Position numbers and translations under genes: made by a program. A stretch of DNA of 64,000 bases from Ophioderma brevispina (taxonomy: Eukaryota > Echinodermata > Ophiuroidea > Amphilepidida > Ophiodermatidae), in NCBI GenBank assembly GCA_023653785.1, contig JAMKCH010022281.1, positions 107,782-171,781 of the forward strand, written 5' to 3'. The notes under the pieces are model-generated. The model ran no database searches. It saw only the letters and a list, made by a program, of their open reading frames with translations, and was not told the DNA's origin. Every line of letters starts with the position of its first letter. The first letter of the stretch is position 1. Below are positions 1-13,449 of the stretch, piece after piece.

Positions 1-329
1 GAAATAGTTCAACGAATCCAATAATTGAAGCCAGTATTGGTAATTATTTCCATTCCGTATGAGTTGTTTAGATAAACAATCCATTCAAAGGAATTATTCA
101 CTGACGACTGCCTTGCAATGATACGACCGTACTTTATTTAGCCAGATCGCTTTAGACGTATAACACGAGACTAATTCTGCTGCGATAGAAAGATAAGGTA
201 GTTCTTCACTTCCAAATGACATTTAGAAATAGGACATAATCGTAAATGGCTTCATCAGCACGAAGTTGATGCTCATCGTACACCAGTGAATGTCCCACGT
301 GTAGATGAAACCTCGGAAGAGAAACGATG
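1..329. other. Unassigned leading sequence
   Basis: No coding exon, RNA or clear repeat was recognised. It precedes the first duplicated unit and has no obvious counterpart before the second one. Confidence 0.3.
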
Positions 330-2560
330 ATATTAATTTTGCCCCAACTCGCAACTCCCTACGCTTGGCTGGTGGCGTACAACCAAATGAAACCACGTGT
401 CGAGATGTGGAGTTAAAGGCACTGTGAGTGAGCCTCGCGAAACTGAGTTTGAAAATACTTGCAATTTGCAGGAGTAGCTTGAAAGGGAAGAATAAGTTTG
501 TATAATTCTCAGATTATTTTTAAAAAGAAAATTGATAACAAAGAAGGTAGAAGTTATTATGAAAATATGATTCTCCATTCGATTGCGTCCTGCAATAAGT
601 GTTCGTACGAACAGATAATAATATATTTTTTATCCTTATTAGGATGCTTTCAGTTTTAACACTTGCATGGTATGTTAGGATATCTATACTTGTTACAAAA
701 TGCAAAAATTATCTGATTTTTAATGCTCTCTGTATATTTTCTAATGTAGGAAATCACTGATGGTGCCTTTAAAATAATAGTTTCTTTCATACAATCGCAT
801 ATACCGTATGTGTGCTAAACTTTAAGCCCAGAATTTAAAGCCGTTTGCTCTAAATCAATCAATTTCTTCTCAAAAAGTCTCTTTAATTTTAAAGAAACCA
901 CAATCGTAAGCTTGAACAAAAATCATATTAAAAAGGAAATGCTAATTGGCCCTTATTCAGACCTATATTTTATGGTTGAGACACTTAACAGTAACTGTCC
1001 CATAGGTATTAAGGTAAGCTTAACGCGTGGAGGCTTCGCTCGCCATGCACATGATGAAGAAAACACATATCTTGCCTGTATAAATATGCATTATTATCAG
1101 TGCGCAGTCCAAAGTACGCTGCATAGGTACAAGGATTTTTAAATCAAATATTTCAAGGTGCGTATTCAACACAGTTGTATAAACATATGTTTGAAATATT
1201 AATTGATGAGTGTATATAGAACGATGATTAAACGGCTGCTGCTGATAAGCATATAAAATAAATAATGACAAGTAATTGTGCACACGGTTGCGCAAATTTT
1301 ATCTTTATTTGAATGAAATCATTATGCAATAAAATGATATCTTTCACTTTTATGAAATTTATGCACATACTACAAGGATGATAAAACACCAAAATGAAAT
1401 CTGAGAAAAAGTTCAGCTCCATTCAGTAAAGGAATGGTATCTACAAGTGTTACTTTTTGACAAAACTATAAAATATACGTACACCTATTTCAATATTTTG
1501 CCCCCCCCCTTGCTTCTCGACATTTTAATTTAAATCCATAGGAAACATACTCTATTACGAAGCCCGGAAAAGACAGGAAGAAATATTTGTATATTGTTCC
1601 TTCAATTTACTAATTTGTTTACTCAACTTACTAATTGAACAATTTGTAATTTCAATTTAGTAATTTATTTCAATTTGGTAATATATTTCAATTTAGAAAT
1701 CGTTTCCTCAATTTAGTAATTTGTTTCCTCCATTTAGTAATTCGTCCCCTTAATTTTGTAACTTACCATTTCAATTTAGTAATTTGTTCCTTTAACTTAT
1801 TAACTCCCTCAACTTACTAATTTGGTTCTTCAATTTATTATTTTTTGTCCCCATAATTTACTATATTATTCCCTCAAATGTGTACTTTCTTTTCCCAATT
1901 TATTTAACTGTTCTCTCAATGCATTAATTTAGTCCCTCAATTGATTAATTCGTTCCCTCAATTCACTAAATTGTTCCCTTAATTTAGTAATTTCTTCCCC
2001 CAATTTACTAAATTGTTCCCTCAATTTACTAATTTGTGCCTTCAATTTAACATCCCAGGTGTATGGTTACTAAGAACTGACTATTCTGTTCAACCATACC
2101 GTATCCTTGTCTGTCGTATCCTTCCCCGCAGAATGCCTCATAAAGAATACTTCAAAAAACTTGAAAGTGTGGTCGAATTGGACTGATGAGTTGGTGAGTT
2201 GATTTCATTGAAAGCCATCTGTTTATGGCATAATAATAGATGAAGGTCTCAAGCCAAGCTTGACATCTTGGTAGCACTAACATCGTAAGAGTAACAGACA
2301 GGCAGACATCACAAGCTGTCACTACTCACCACAACGCACGGTGTGGTAAAGACTAAAATATGAAACAAACCTTGCAACATTACTAAAATTCTGTAATATT
2401 AATTTGAAGAAAAATTGTGCATACCGCACCTGTAACTTGATTGAATACACATCCGGGAACCCATTTGCACGCGAATAGGCTTTAAGCATGCCTACCTTTC
2501 TAAGTCTTTGATGTCTCCGTAAACGTCATGAGAACATCTTCTAGGGTGATACTTTAAGGT
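330..2560 (+). repeat. Tandem duplication, unit A (about 2.2 kb)
   Basis: This block recurs in the same orientation directly downstream. Shared landmarks are a ggtggcgtacaacc segment near 372, a ggaggcttcgctcgc segment near 1027, a run of C at about 1500, a 21-bp minisatellite and a segment ending in taccgcacctgtaacttg near 2425. Landmark offsets between copies grow from about 2.21 kb at the start to about 2.30 kb at the end, so unit B carries net extra bases scattered along it. No open frame in the unit resembles a known protein. It may be a transposon copy or an assembly-level duplicate. Confidence 0.85.
1590..2050 (+). repeat. AT-rich minisatellite, about 21-bp period
   Basis: About twenty imperfect tandem copies of a unit close to ttccctcaatttagtaattt. 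It lies inside duplicated unit A and has counterparts in unit B and, inverted, near 5 kb. Confidence 0.85.
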
Positions 2561-2574
2561 CGACTAACTACCTG

Positions 2575-4880
2575 ACGATTGGCGGTGGCGTACAACCATA
2601 ACTGAAACCGTGTCGAAGAGTGGAGTTAAAGGCACTGTGAGTGAGCCTCGGCTGAAAAATGTTAAAAGTTTGAAAATCTTGAAATTTGGCAGGAGTAGCT
2701 GGAAAGGGAGAGAATAAGTTTGTATTTCTCAGAGATATTTTAAAAGAAAATTGGAAGACAAAGAAAGGGAGGAGTTAGAGAGTTTATTATGAAATATTAT
2801 GATTCTCCATTCGATGCGTGGCTGGCAATAAGTGTTCGTTACGATACAGGAGGTTAATAAGGATAGTTTTATCCTTATTAGATGCTTTCAGTTGTTAAAC
2901 AATTGCATGGATGTTAGGATATCGTATACTTGTTAAAATCACCAAAATTATCTGATTTTTTAATGCTATCGGTATTATTGTCTAATGGTAGCAGAATCAC
3001 TATGCTGGTGCCCGTTAAAATAATAGTTTCTTTCATACAATCGCATAAAACGTATTTGTGTGCTAAACTTACGGCCCAGAATTAAAGACGTTGCTCTAAT
3101 CAACAATGTCAATCTTTCAAAAAGTTCTCTTTAAGTTAACAGAAGAACTGAAACCACAATCGTAGCATTGAACGAAAATCTCATATTTAAAAGGAAATGC
3201 TAATTGGCCTTATTCAGACCAATATTTTTGGTTTGAGAACACTTAACAGTAACTGTCCCATAGGTATTAGGTAAAGGGCTTAACGGCGTGGAGGCTTCGC
3301 TCGCAGCACATGATGAAGAAGAAAACAACATATCTGCCGTATAAATAGGTATTATATCAGTGCAGCAGTCCAAAAGTACGCTCATAGAGTACAAGGCTTT
3401 TTAAATCAATATTCAAGGTGGTATTGCAACCAGTTGTATAACATATGTTTGAAAATTTTTATTGATGAGTATACACGATGATTAAACGGCTGCAGCTGAT
3501 AAGCATAATAAAAAACACAACTGACAGAGTAATTGTGCAAGCGGTCTTGTGGCCGCCAAATGTCTCTTTATTTAGAATACAAATAATAGCAAAAATGATA
3601 TCTTTCACTTTTTGAAATTATGCACTATAAAAGGATGAATAGAAACAAACCAAAATGAATTTCTGTAGGGAAAATAGTTCAGCTCCATTCAGTAAGGAAT
3701 GGTTTATGCTCAAGTGTACTTTCTTGACAAAAATCTATAAAAGGATTACGTACAATTATTTCAATTTTTGCCCCCCCCACCAGCCCCCCACTTGCTTCTA
3801 GACCTTTTAATTAAATCCATAGGAACATACTCTATTACGAGCCGGAAAAAAAGGAAGAGAAATATTTGTATATTGTTCCTTCAATTTACTTAATTGGGTT
3901 ACTCAACTTACTAATTGAACAATTTGTAATTTCAATTTAGTAATTATTTCAATTTGGTAAATATTTCAATTAGAAAATCGTTAACTCATTTTATGGTAAT
4001 TTGTTTCCTCATTAGTTAATTTCGTTCCCCTTAATTTTGTAACTTACCATTTCAATTAGTAATTTGTCCTGGTAACTTATGAAACTCCCTCAAAAGCTTC
4101 TAATTGGTTCTTCAATTTATTATTTCTTGTTACCCCATAATTTTTACTATATTTATTCCACTCAACTGGGTACTTTCTGTGCCCAATTTAGTAAACATGT
4201 TTCTCAATGCATTAATGTTGTCCTCTGCTCAAATTGATTAATTCGTTGTCCCCTAATTCACTAAAATTGTTCCCTAATTTAGTAATTTCTTCCCCCAATT
4301 ACCTAAATTGTTCCCTCAATTTACTAATTTGTGCCTTCAAATTTAACATCCCAGGTGTATGGTTACTAAGAACTGACTATTTGTTCAACCATACCGTATC
4401 CTTTGTCTGTCGTATACGTTCGCCGAAGAATGACATCATAAAGGATACTTCAAAAGAAACTGAAAGGTGGTCGAATTGGATTGAGAGTTGGTGAGTTGAT
4501 TTCATTGAAAGCCAAATATGTTTATGGCATTAATAATAGATGACGGTCTAAAGCCAAAGCTTGAAATTCTTTGGTAGTCACCATCATCGTAAGAGTTAAC
4601 AGAAGGAAGAATCACCAAGCTACACAACCGCACCGACAACGCCACGGTGTGTAAAGACTAAACTATGAACCTAGCCTTGCAACAGTACTAACATTCTGGA
4701 ATATTAATTTGAAGACAAAGTGTGATTACCGCACCGTAGCTTGATGGAACACACATCCAAGAACCCATTACACGCGGTTTAAGTAGCTTATCGCATGCAT
4801 ACCTTTCGAAGTATTTGCTGTCTCCGTAAACGAGTCATTGAGGACAGCTTTTAGGGTGGATTACTTAATACACTATATCG
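2575..4880 (+). repeat. Tandem duplication, unit B
   Basis: Second copy of the preceding unit. It differs mainly by one- to three-base insertions and deletions, often at homopolymers, rather than by substitutions. That error type is typical of unpolished long reads, so the true divergence of the two copies cannot be judged here. Confidence 0.85.
3865..4345 (+). repeat. AT-rich minisatellite, copy in unit B
   Basis: Same unit as the array at 1.6-2.05 kb, with more indels. Open frames across it are simple translations of the repeat and are not genes. Confidence 0.85.
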
Positions 4881-4974
4881 ACCGTCATAGCCAAACGTGT
4901 GGAGTAGTCTAGGTAAAATCAAAGATTACCTAGGCTGTCTCAATTATGTAATGTATAATCCTTAGCAATGTGTG

Positions 4975-5245
4975 CACCCGTTAATTCTAAATTGAAGGAA
5001 CGAATTAGGAAATTGAATGAATGGATTACTAAATTGAGCAACCAATTTAGATAAATTAAGGGAATGAATACTAAATGAGGGAACAAATTTGCTAAATGAA
5101 ATAAATTACCAAATAAAATGAAAAAATAATTGATTACTAATTTCAAACTACAAATTACGATTGAAATAACATTAAATAATAATAACAAGTTACTAAAATC
5201 GAGGGGAAACAAACATCAATTAGTAAATTTGAGGGGCGCCGGAGT
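4975..5245 (-). repeat. AT-rich minisatellite, inverted copy
   Basis: The same unit appears as its reverse complement (for example aaattgagggaac-like blocks). With the forward arrays it makes the first 5.2 kb partly self-complementary. Confidence 0.75.
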
Positions 5246-5249
5246 AGAG

Positions 5250-6180
5250 TAATCATTGAAGGGACATTTTAATAGGTTTTTTACTCTCTCTTAATGCGGC
5301 CTCATCCTCTTCACCATTATGCATTTGATATTTTCGCCAATAAATTTTTATTTAAAGGTTGATTAATCCAAACGTGGTGTGTATAAATTGACATTCTATA
5401 TACTTTTTTCCCGCACCACTACCCTGATCTTATCAGAAAAATATTTTCTATTTGATTTTTCTGTAGACGAGCTAGAAGTATTTTCTAATGTATTTTTAAA
5501 TCAAAAAAAAATTTGAGGTTTCAAGGTTTTGTTTAAGCCCGTTGAAATAACAAAAGGTGAATTTTATTATGTTTTCATGTAGTAGTACAGAAGCCAGCCA
5601 CAGCTCTAGAAATGGATTGGATGCCAATTCAATAGGACACGATTATGGTATACAGAGAACACCTAATCTATTTTTGATTCTCATCGCATTAGTTTTGATG
5701 CGTTATTCAACGGAAAGATTTCATCTTTCGACCGTATACTATTTTGTTCATATTATTCTCCACTATCAAAAACGAAGATATTAACCTGCATAATGATACT
5801 AGAGGTTAATATGATAAACGTCACGTATTAAAAGGAACGGACTGAAAAACGAAGGTGAGTAACGTGTTTCTACTAATCGGCCCACTGAAAAAAACAATTG
5901 TCATTAATATCATTAGATAGGGGGATGTAGTTATTACAAGAGAAATTGTGTAAATTACAATTTAGAACAACTATCTGATACTGATGAATGTAAAGCTTAC
6001 ATCAGGGCTTTACATCTCTTGTCTGTTTGTTTCGCTGGCATATTTGGGTCCTGTTGTGTTTCCTATGCGGTTAAGTATTTTAAGCTTTATTTACCTCAGA
6101 TCGAGCAAGGAATATAAAGAAAGAAAATGCGAAATCGTTGTTTATGTAGGTTAAATGATTTATTCTGGAATTTACATGGG
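5250..6180. other. No recognised feature
   Basis: AT-rich DNA. The longest open frame (5557-5784) shows no family resemblance and no splice-consistent neighbours. Confidence 0.4.
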
Positions 6181-6185
6181 ACCTA

Positions 6186-6300
6186 TGGCAATCAATCAAT
6201 TTATTTCCCAATATACAATACATTGCAAATAGAGTATAAAATCATACTATATACATAATTGACATATGGAGGATAAGTACCAAAACCGGCCAGAAGGCCC
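6186..6300 (-). mobile_element. Possible 3' end of a LINE or other retroposon
   Basis: Read on the - strand this ends in a ttgattgattg simple tail after a conserved-looking stretch with gggccttctggccgg. Short tetranucleotide tails of this kind are typical of RTE/CR1/L2-type LINE 3' ends. No reverse-transcriptase coding sequence is visible beside it. Confidence 0.3.
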
Positions 6301-6309
6301 GACACAGGG

Positions 6310-8130
6310 ACTTAGCCTGGAAATCACACAAAAGTTTGTCAATAATCATAAATACAATTTACAAAAGAAAAACCTTTGACCTTTGAATACGGTAAAGTGC
6401 CAACGTTTTTCTGACAACATAAATTTTGTGTGAAACAAGGAGTGTGGGTGATGCACAGAAAGTGTTTTTGGAAAAGCAGACGCGTTGGCAGAGCCCAAAT
6501 GGGTTCCTCTGTTCAAAACTTTTTAAAACCACTTTTCCAGTTTAAAGTGAAGTTAGCAATAAATACTCTATTTTGGTTTTTCATTTAGGTGAGCTTGATT
6601 TATGCTGATGCTGGGTCGCAATTGTGTGGCGGGCCTGGCGTAGACTTGGGGGACAGTTTAGGTGTGGGCCGCGCCTCCGGTTTAGTGAATTTACAAAACC
6701 TTCAATGCGAGGGACCAGGAGAAGGGCGGTTGCGTCATTAAGCTAAAATATAGCAGGAGTATTTAAATGTAGGCCAGGACCAGTGTTTGGGAAATCAAAC
6801 GGAGTCTAACAAATACAATAAAAATGCAAGTACCATTGCGTACAAAAACCAGTGTGTAACAGCAGAGGATTAGGCTAACTCCATGTGTACTTTAGCTTTT
6901 AAAGAGATGCAACAAGAGATATTGAGGACGCAATATTGGGGCAATAATAGTGTGATTCCATATAGGGACTGACGACGCAATAGATTTTCTTGCGCCTGAT
7001 GGCTTTAATTCTCTGTCAGAAAGTCTCTAAAGAGAGCGAAAAACACGATTTTCGATTGGCTTATATTTCAATATAAGAACATAAGTTGAATTTGTATTGC
7101 TCGAATTTCAACAATTTTTTGTACCAAGAAAGCATTTCTCAGGTTAAAGGTGGTTGGTCCGATTATGTGTATCGTGTTCTCTACTGTTGATAAGAGGAGC
7201 CGTGGCACTTGACATACAACCCCATCAAGTACCGTGGGCAAACAGAACTTGCGGTTGTTGATGGTAGACGAACAAATGCATGTTTGCAAAAGCCCTAATT
7301 CATTTATGTGATAATAAGTGGTTAGACACTCACTAAAACGGCGTTTTTTTTATATTTAGGGAATGAAATGGATTCGGGGGCTAAGAACAAGTTCAGGACG
7401 ACAATGAGAAAAATACGGCCCCCTTTCATCTGGATTTCAATCGATACTACTTCCGTTAATCAGGGGGTCCAAAGACGATCGGAACACGGGGGCCCCTTTT
7501 ATTTCCTTTCAGGTTGGGGTTATTTTTGATGGGAAAGCTTTACCGTCATCAGTGCAAAATTTAGTACTTTCGATTTTTTAAGGGACGCCTGATGTGAAAT
7601 CTCTTGTTTGCAAAACCTTTACCACAGTGCAATTTTGGATTGCGTCTACAACTAAGTACTTTCGAATACACAAGCCACTGACTGCTAGCAGGCTATGTTT
7701 ACCTAGCAATACCCATCCTCTAGTGTAGCTATGCTTTGAACTACTAGATGAGGTAACCTCTGCGGCTACTCGAGGAGGAATAGGCCTATACCTTCACCGG
7801 TATCCCCTAGGCAGCACTTTGGACTGTAGAGGTCGCCAAACATTCCATTGTTGTTTACCAACCATTTCTAATCATTTGTCAAGCCTCCAGTAACATCTAT
7901 ATTTTAGTTCAATATTCAAAAAACCCATGACTCATTTTGTGTACATCTATCACACAAATGACCAAAACGTTAAATAATTGGATAAGATTACTAACATATC
8001 AACCCAGAACTCCAAGCTCATTTGCATGGGAGTACCCATGCAGGTAATCCCTGCATGGAGTGATAGGGTTAAAGGTCCCGGAAATGAGTGATAACCTACT
8101 CCAAATCTTTTTACGGGGCATTCCAGTCCA
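6310..8130. other. No recognised feature
   Basis: No exon-like frames with matching splice borders and no strong internal repeats were seen. Confidence 0.35.
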
Positions 8131-8363
8131 ATAACAGGGCACCAAAAAGAATACACTAACCAGTGACATCATTAGTGAAACTATTGATTTCAGTCAGCCG
8201 CCAGATAGATTTCCACCACTCACCTACTGGAATTTTTCTATTACTCTCTGAAAAATCAATGATGTCATCACCAACCAAATATTGAATGTTTCCTTCTCGT
8301 TCCTCCTTGGAGATACTTGACACAAACACTCAATTCTATTTGCATTTCCTGGGACCTTTAAGG
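8131..8363 (+). repeat. Dispersed repeat family R1, copy 1
   Basis: Shares its order of blocks with 60796-61030: acagggc near the start, agtgacatcatt, a tctgataaatcaatg-like block, catcaccaacc, and a final gacctttaag. The two copies are in the same orientation 52 kb apart. The family was not recognised; a SINE or MITE is likely. Confidence 0.7.
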
Positions 8364-8369
8364 TACTCG

Positions 8370-11060
8370 TATGTACAAGGTGGATATTACCTCTACTTTG
8401 CGGCCGGGATGTGGTACCCATGCAGGTGGGTAAACTCCGCGCACTTCACATCGTACTCAACATGAAGACATTGGTTGTTAGATTCCTATAAAGGAACTAA
8501 TACGTAAAGTTTGTGGGGGGTTTAGGAGTTGCTTTGAGACCCGCACATTCCCTAAAATTGAGCATAGTGAGGTAATTTCTTGGTAATAAAATCCAGTTCA
8601 GATTTGAAGATACATATGCGTACAAATTGTTGTTATAACTCGATATTAGAAGACCTGAGCTACTGATACTTTCATTTCTTGGATATAAATCCAGATTAAC
8701 ATACTTGGGGTACTAATATTACAGATTTCTTGCTTGTTAATTATCTTGTTTTTGTGATTACAAATATTATATTCCCGGATATATTACTAGGCGACACACG
8801 GCTTTCGCGATTACCCGGGTTTCGTCGATTAGTAGCATCCCCGGAAAAATGGCATTGTTTCTGGCTCGCCCCGTTCACCCACCCAAATTTCAAGGCTGTA
8901 CGACTTGTGATCCCACAACAAGTATTTTTGACAAATTTTATTCAAGACCATCTGGAACAAGAATACCATCCCTAAAGACTGGTCAAATGGACAATGTTTA
9001 CACTTCCAATAAAACAACCTTCAAAACTGTGCCAACTGGTGAGGGATCACTTTACTAGCCATTCCCAGCAAATCTTCTGTTGATGCGGGATCCAGTCAGC
9101 TATTGACAACACGCACAACAAACGCTAACTGTATTGAGCCTTAGAAATGTTGTAATGATCGTATATCGGATTCTAGTCACCGACCTAGTCACCAACGTCA
9201 CTTCACGCATGTGTAGTACATTCCTATTAATGCAAATAACCATAAGAATCTCGGCTATCTATAGCGCTCGATCAGCCAGCTGACTGACCTAAGTTTATAT
9301 GAACCTCCTTTGGCAGTATAACACACACACCCGAATGCGTACATCTTTGGTGTGTACATTGGTACGTGTCATGCAAACCTTGCTGACCTTCTATCAAACC
9401 AGTGTTGCCGCATATAATTATGACAGCAATCAATACCCCCATTACATTTCCCAATTCAAACTTGGTTCCACTGCCGGAAAATAGCCATGTATATTTGCAA
9501 TGTCAAGCGCAAGTAAAACGTTAATGTCACCTGCATAGATGAGACAGTGTTGTTTTAGAATTGACCAAGTGACCCCGACACAAATAGGCCGAGTAATCTC
9601 CAAGGTTACCATTATATATACGCATAAATACATTATTTAGGATAACTTTTTTCAATCCCCCAATTTCTGGATTGACTCATGGCGTGAACTTTACTACCAA
9701 ACAACAACACCAACATTCACCAACGGAAATTCTGCTTTGAATTCTGTTTTTTTCTACTTCATAGCCGAGACCATCCGGATTTTCCCATTATCATTTCGCA
9801 TATAATTTGGACCGCCTGAGGTCTAAGAAGTCTCTCTCTCGAACGTCAGGAACACACATTGCAGATTTCCGAAACTCCCCAAGCTGTATCACAAAAGTGA
9901 CCCGTCACCATTCAGTAAGAAGAAAAGTTTGTTCGTGACAACTGAGTTAAGAGCAAGCGAGATTCAGGAAAGGAAGAGTGTATCAATCAAATCTTACGAA
10001 ACATCATAGAGCAATGTCGGGAGTGGAATACCCCTGCATCTCAACTTCATTGACTTTGCTTTGATAGTGTGCAATCGTGAACACTTTTGAAATCTTGCAG
10101 TCTTACGGTATGTCACTTAACAACCCTCGTCCCCCCACCCCCCTGTTTTTTCGTAATTAAGGGACAAACTTCATCTTGTTTGGGTATCAATATGTAGCTA
10201 CATATGTTCCTATTCTTCAATAAGTACAAACGTATAAGTTTTAACAATGGAACGTCAATAGGGACGTCCCTAACTGGGAGTAGTTTGGTAAGCAAATCTC
10301 CAAAATCAAGGGTTTTCTGATCGAACCTTTTTTTTTTTGCCATTCACATGCAAGCAAAACTGGGTATTTATTTGCATGATGGGTGCCAAAGTTAAAGAAG
10401 AAATACAAATTAATTGTCATTATTTATAAGATAGCATTACATAGTATATAGCAATAAGTACCATTTTTGGCATTTTACACAGTAACGTATATGAAGGTGT
10501 ACATCCACCCGTGCCTTCCGACTTGACGAGACACCCTGACCTCCCTGAAGGTGGTACCTCTAATATTTTTCGCTAAAATGACCGGTAAGGATGAACTTAC
10601 AATTACTAATAAACTAAATCATATTCGTTTGCGTTTGTGGTCGACGGGGAATCATATCCGTGGGGGGGGGGGGTCCAGCCGATGGTTACGGTTTTCCACC
10701 TGTTTTAAGGAAATGCAAGACAATTCGAAAGGAAACATCATCTGGACAAACCTCTCTGAGTTTTTTGCCGCGGAGTATGGGGTAAGATAAAAGATGTGAT
10801 CAAATCTCTGCCATCCTCTTCTTGTTACCATCGCTAGATCTGAGAGACAACTTCAGATGCCCAGAGGCATCAAGTGGACCTTATTCTCTCAACCTGAAGA
10901 TCTAATATTTTTAGACTACGGTACCTTGATTTTGATTTTACTATAATTCCAACTTGCAAGAGAAATGAAGAAACTGATGAACCACAATACTGGAGGAAAT
11001 CAAAGCAATGATAGTATAAAGACCAAGATCAATCCCTACAACAGCAATTGAGATCTGTGT
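8370..11060. other. No recognised feature
   Basis: Contains short homopolymers (G run near 10663) and small frames on both strands, none resembling a known protein. No RNA gene was recognised. Confidence 0.35.
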
Positions 11061-11068
11061 TTTTAAAC

Positions 11069-11902
11069 CACTTAACTGGCATAAGGGGTTTGCACTCCGT
11101 TAGTGCATATGGGGGGTGGGTTCCTAGGACCCCCCCACTATATAACCACTTTCCTTAAAGTATTGTTTTAGATGAATCCACCACATGTTAGAAGGCTTCA
11201 AGACATCAACATAAAGAAATAAAAACTCAAGAAGTTTTCATCAAAAAAAAAAATTTGGGGCAAACATGATTTAACATTTCGCGTCAAAATGTGCGAAAAG
11301 ACACTAATTTGTTTTTCTTCTGGCATGTTTTCTATTTCTACGGTTATGGCCTTCGCCTAGACTTGTGCTGATTGCTTTAATTGGTGAAGATTAACTATAT
11401 TTACCATATAAGCACAAACATAAATGTCTCATGCCATTTTTATATTTTTTAGGGTTACTGTATAATTTACCGTAGTTCCTACAGTTAATCGCTACATGAT
11501 GTATATAAAATATAATGGCCCCAATGGCCTACTATACCTTTGGCAAGATTTTTTTTAATTATTATTACTACTTTGTTTATGTCACTTGGTGTATGCATTA
11601 TGAAATTCAGAGACAGTACTCTAATAATTTTTTTTAAAAAAAATTGTCATGGGCACTTCCGTTAGTGCATAAGGGGGGGCTCCCCCCCCTAGGGGGGTAA
11701 AACCAACCCCCCCCCCAACCTAATTAACGCAAAAACGACGCGATTGGATTTTGGAATTTTTGGTTTTGTCACCAATGCAAGCGCAACTAAAAGTTTAGAC
11801 AATACCAAAATATAAACCCATAATATTGCAAGCGTTAAAAATCGCCGGCTGCAAAACTAAAGTTGGGTACCTATGAACCCCTCCCCCCTTTGCAGTTAAG
11901 TG
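11069..11902. mobile_element. Inverted-repeat element related to the TTAA-flanked one at 28.9 kb
   Basis: Terminal inverted repeats are cacttaactggcataagggg on the left and ccccctttgcagttaagtg on the right. Internal blocks (actccgttagtgcat; G/C-rich ggggtccctagg-like palindromes) resemble those of the 28.9-29.7 kb element. TTAA occurs close to each end but not flush, so no target duplication is claimed. It has no coding capacity and so is a non-autonomous element. Confidence 0.6.
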
Positions 11903-11904
11903 TA

Positions 11905-13190
11905 TTTTAAATGTAACTGTTCAAAATACTGGAGGGTAAACAAGACAGACGTGAGGAAGATAGAATCTTTTCACAGTGATTATCTTCGGAATAATTGTCA
12001 ACTGTTGGCAATGGATATCAAAAGCCGACGAATCTGGTGGCTAGGCCACCGCGTGCTATCATAAATCGGATCGTAACCCTAAATTTGTTTGGAATTGACA
12101 CCACCTGAAAAAGGAAAGCCGATATACTAAAACCACCGGGCAAGGAGTGTTTGTTACAGACTTGTCGAGATAAATCTTCATGTGAGAGAGGCTCATAAAC
12201 TGCAGAAAATAGTGATCAGTATGCCGTTAGCAGCGGCAAACAACAGCTAACAACAAGAATACTCCAGTTACCTAAGGGGTTTGTCACACAACCCAGATTG
12301 GAGTTAATCTATCTAATGGTAGACCCTCTCACACAGATCACATCTAGGTAGTGGGTGGCCTGGACACCTACATGGAAACACCTTAAGGGTGTCGGCTCTA
12401 AAGAGCTGTTTGCGGCAGTCCAGCAACATTCATGGTCGAATGGCAGAGTGGTTACCTTCCACCTCCACTTACTAGCCTGTCAGTTTCTAATCATGGGAAA
12501 CGACTACGGCCTCTTTAAGAGGGCTCTGGTATACCGAATCGAAATCAGATAACTGTATGAATAACCATCAATATCAGTCTGTTGCGTAGTGCCCAGGAAT
12601 TTTTGTTATCCCATGTCCGTCACGGTTAACGGTCATGTAATTTTTCTATGCTAAAATATATCGATGCACTGACTGAAAATAGGCAATTCTTATCTTCATA
12701 CCTCAGTGAATATCTGAAGAGACAAAACGCGCAAACTAAGGTATGAAAACTAGGCACGAGGACACCCTGTAACTGTTCTACTACACGTATTATCATTCCT
12801 GTTCTTCTAAATTGTAGTATTTTGCTTCTGGAAGTGAGTCTGTGATTACTGGCGTTTTAATACACGATGTTTAAGCCGTAGTGCAACTCAAATTCAAATA
12901 CAGTTGAAAGTTTAATAGCGTGAAAAAGCTTCAAAAGTTATTTCTCTTCTGCCATCTAAAAGTTGGAGCGGTGTTGGACTATACCGATACACATGCGAGG
13001 TTACTGTGTCCGATGCATGGGTTTACTACGGGCCTTTATATGTTTTCAGGTCAAATGGCCGCACTTGTACCATAATCCTCACCACAGAGAGATAGAGTAT
13101 TTTTAGTGACCAAATAGCTCATTCAAATATCCACTCACAATATTCCATAAGGTTAACTCAAATGTCCACTGGGTAGGTCACATATCCTTT
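11905..13190. other. No recognised feature
   Basis: No repeat partner elsewhere in the window and no exon-like frame was recognised. Confidence 0.35.
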
Positions 13191-13325
13191 TTTTTCTAAC
13201 AGAGACAAACTTTATTAATAAGTTTCATATAATACAACAATTGTACAATCAAAGCAATCCAGACAATACACCAGAATCCAAGACACATATGGCGCTCAGA
13301 ATGTATTAACTTTATAGGTATATAT

Positions 13326-13432
13326 AATATTGAATGGCTTTGATATGATAACAAGAAATATTGCACGAGCTAGAAAATAATTGACGAGGCGAAGACGATT
13401 ACCATTTTTTAGCGAAATAGCCATTCAATATT
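13326..13432. repeat. Short hairpin element
   Basis: The arms aatattgaatggctt and agccattcaatatt are reverse complements about 75 bases apart, followed by a (TTA)n run. It is the size of a very small MITE. Confidence 0.5.
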
Positions 13433-13449
13433 ATTATTATTATTTAAAT

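Noticed and set aside
1600..4350. CRISPR-like appearance of short repeats with spacers
   Set aside because: Repeat units are contiguous imperfect minisatellite copies without unique equal-length spacers, and the window is eukaryotic.
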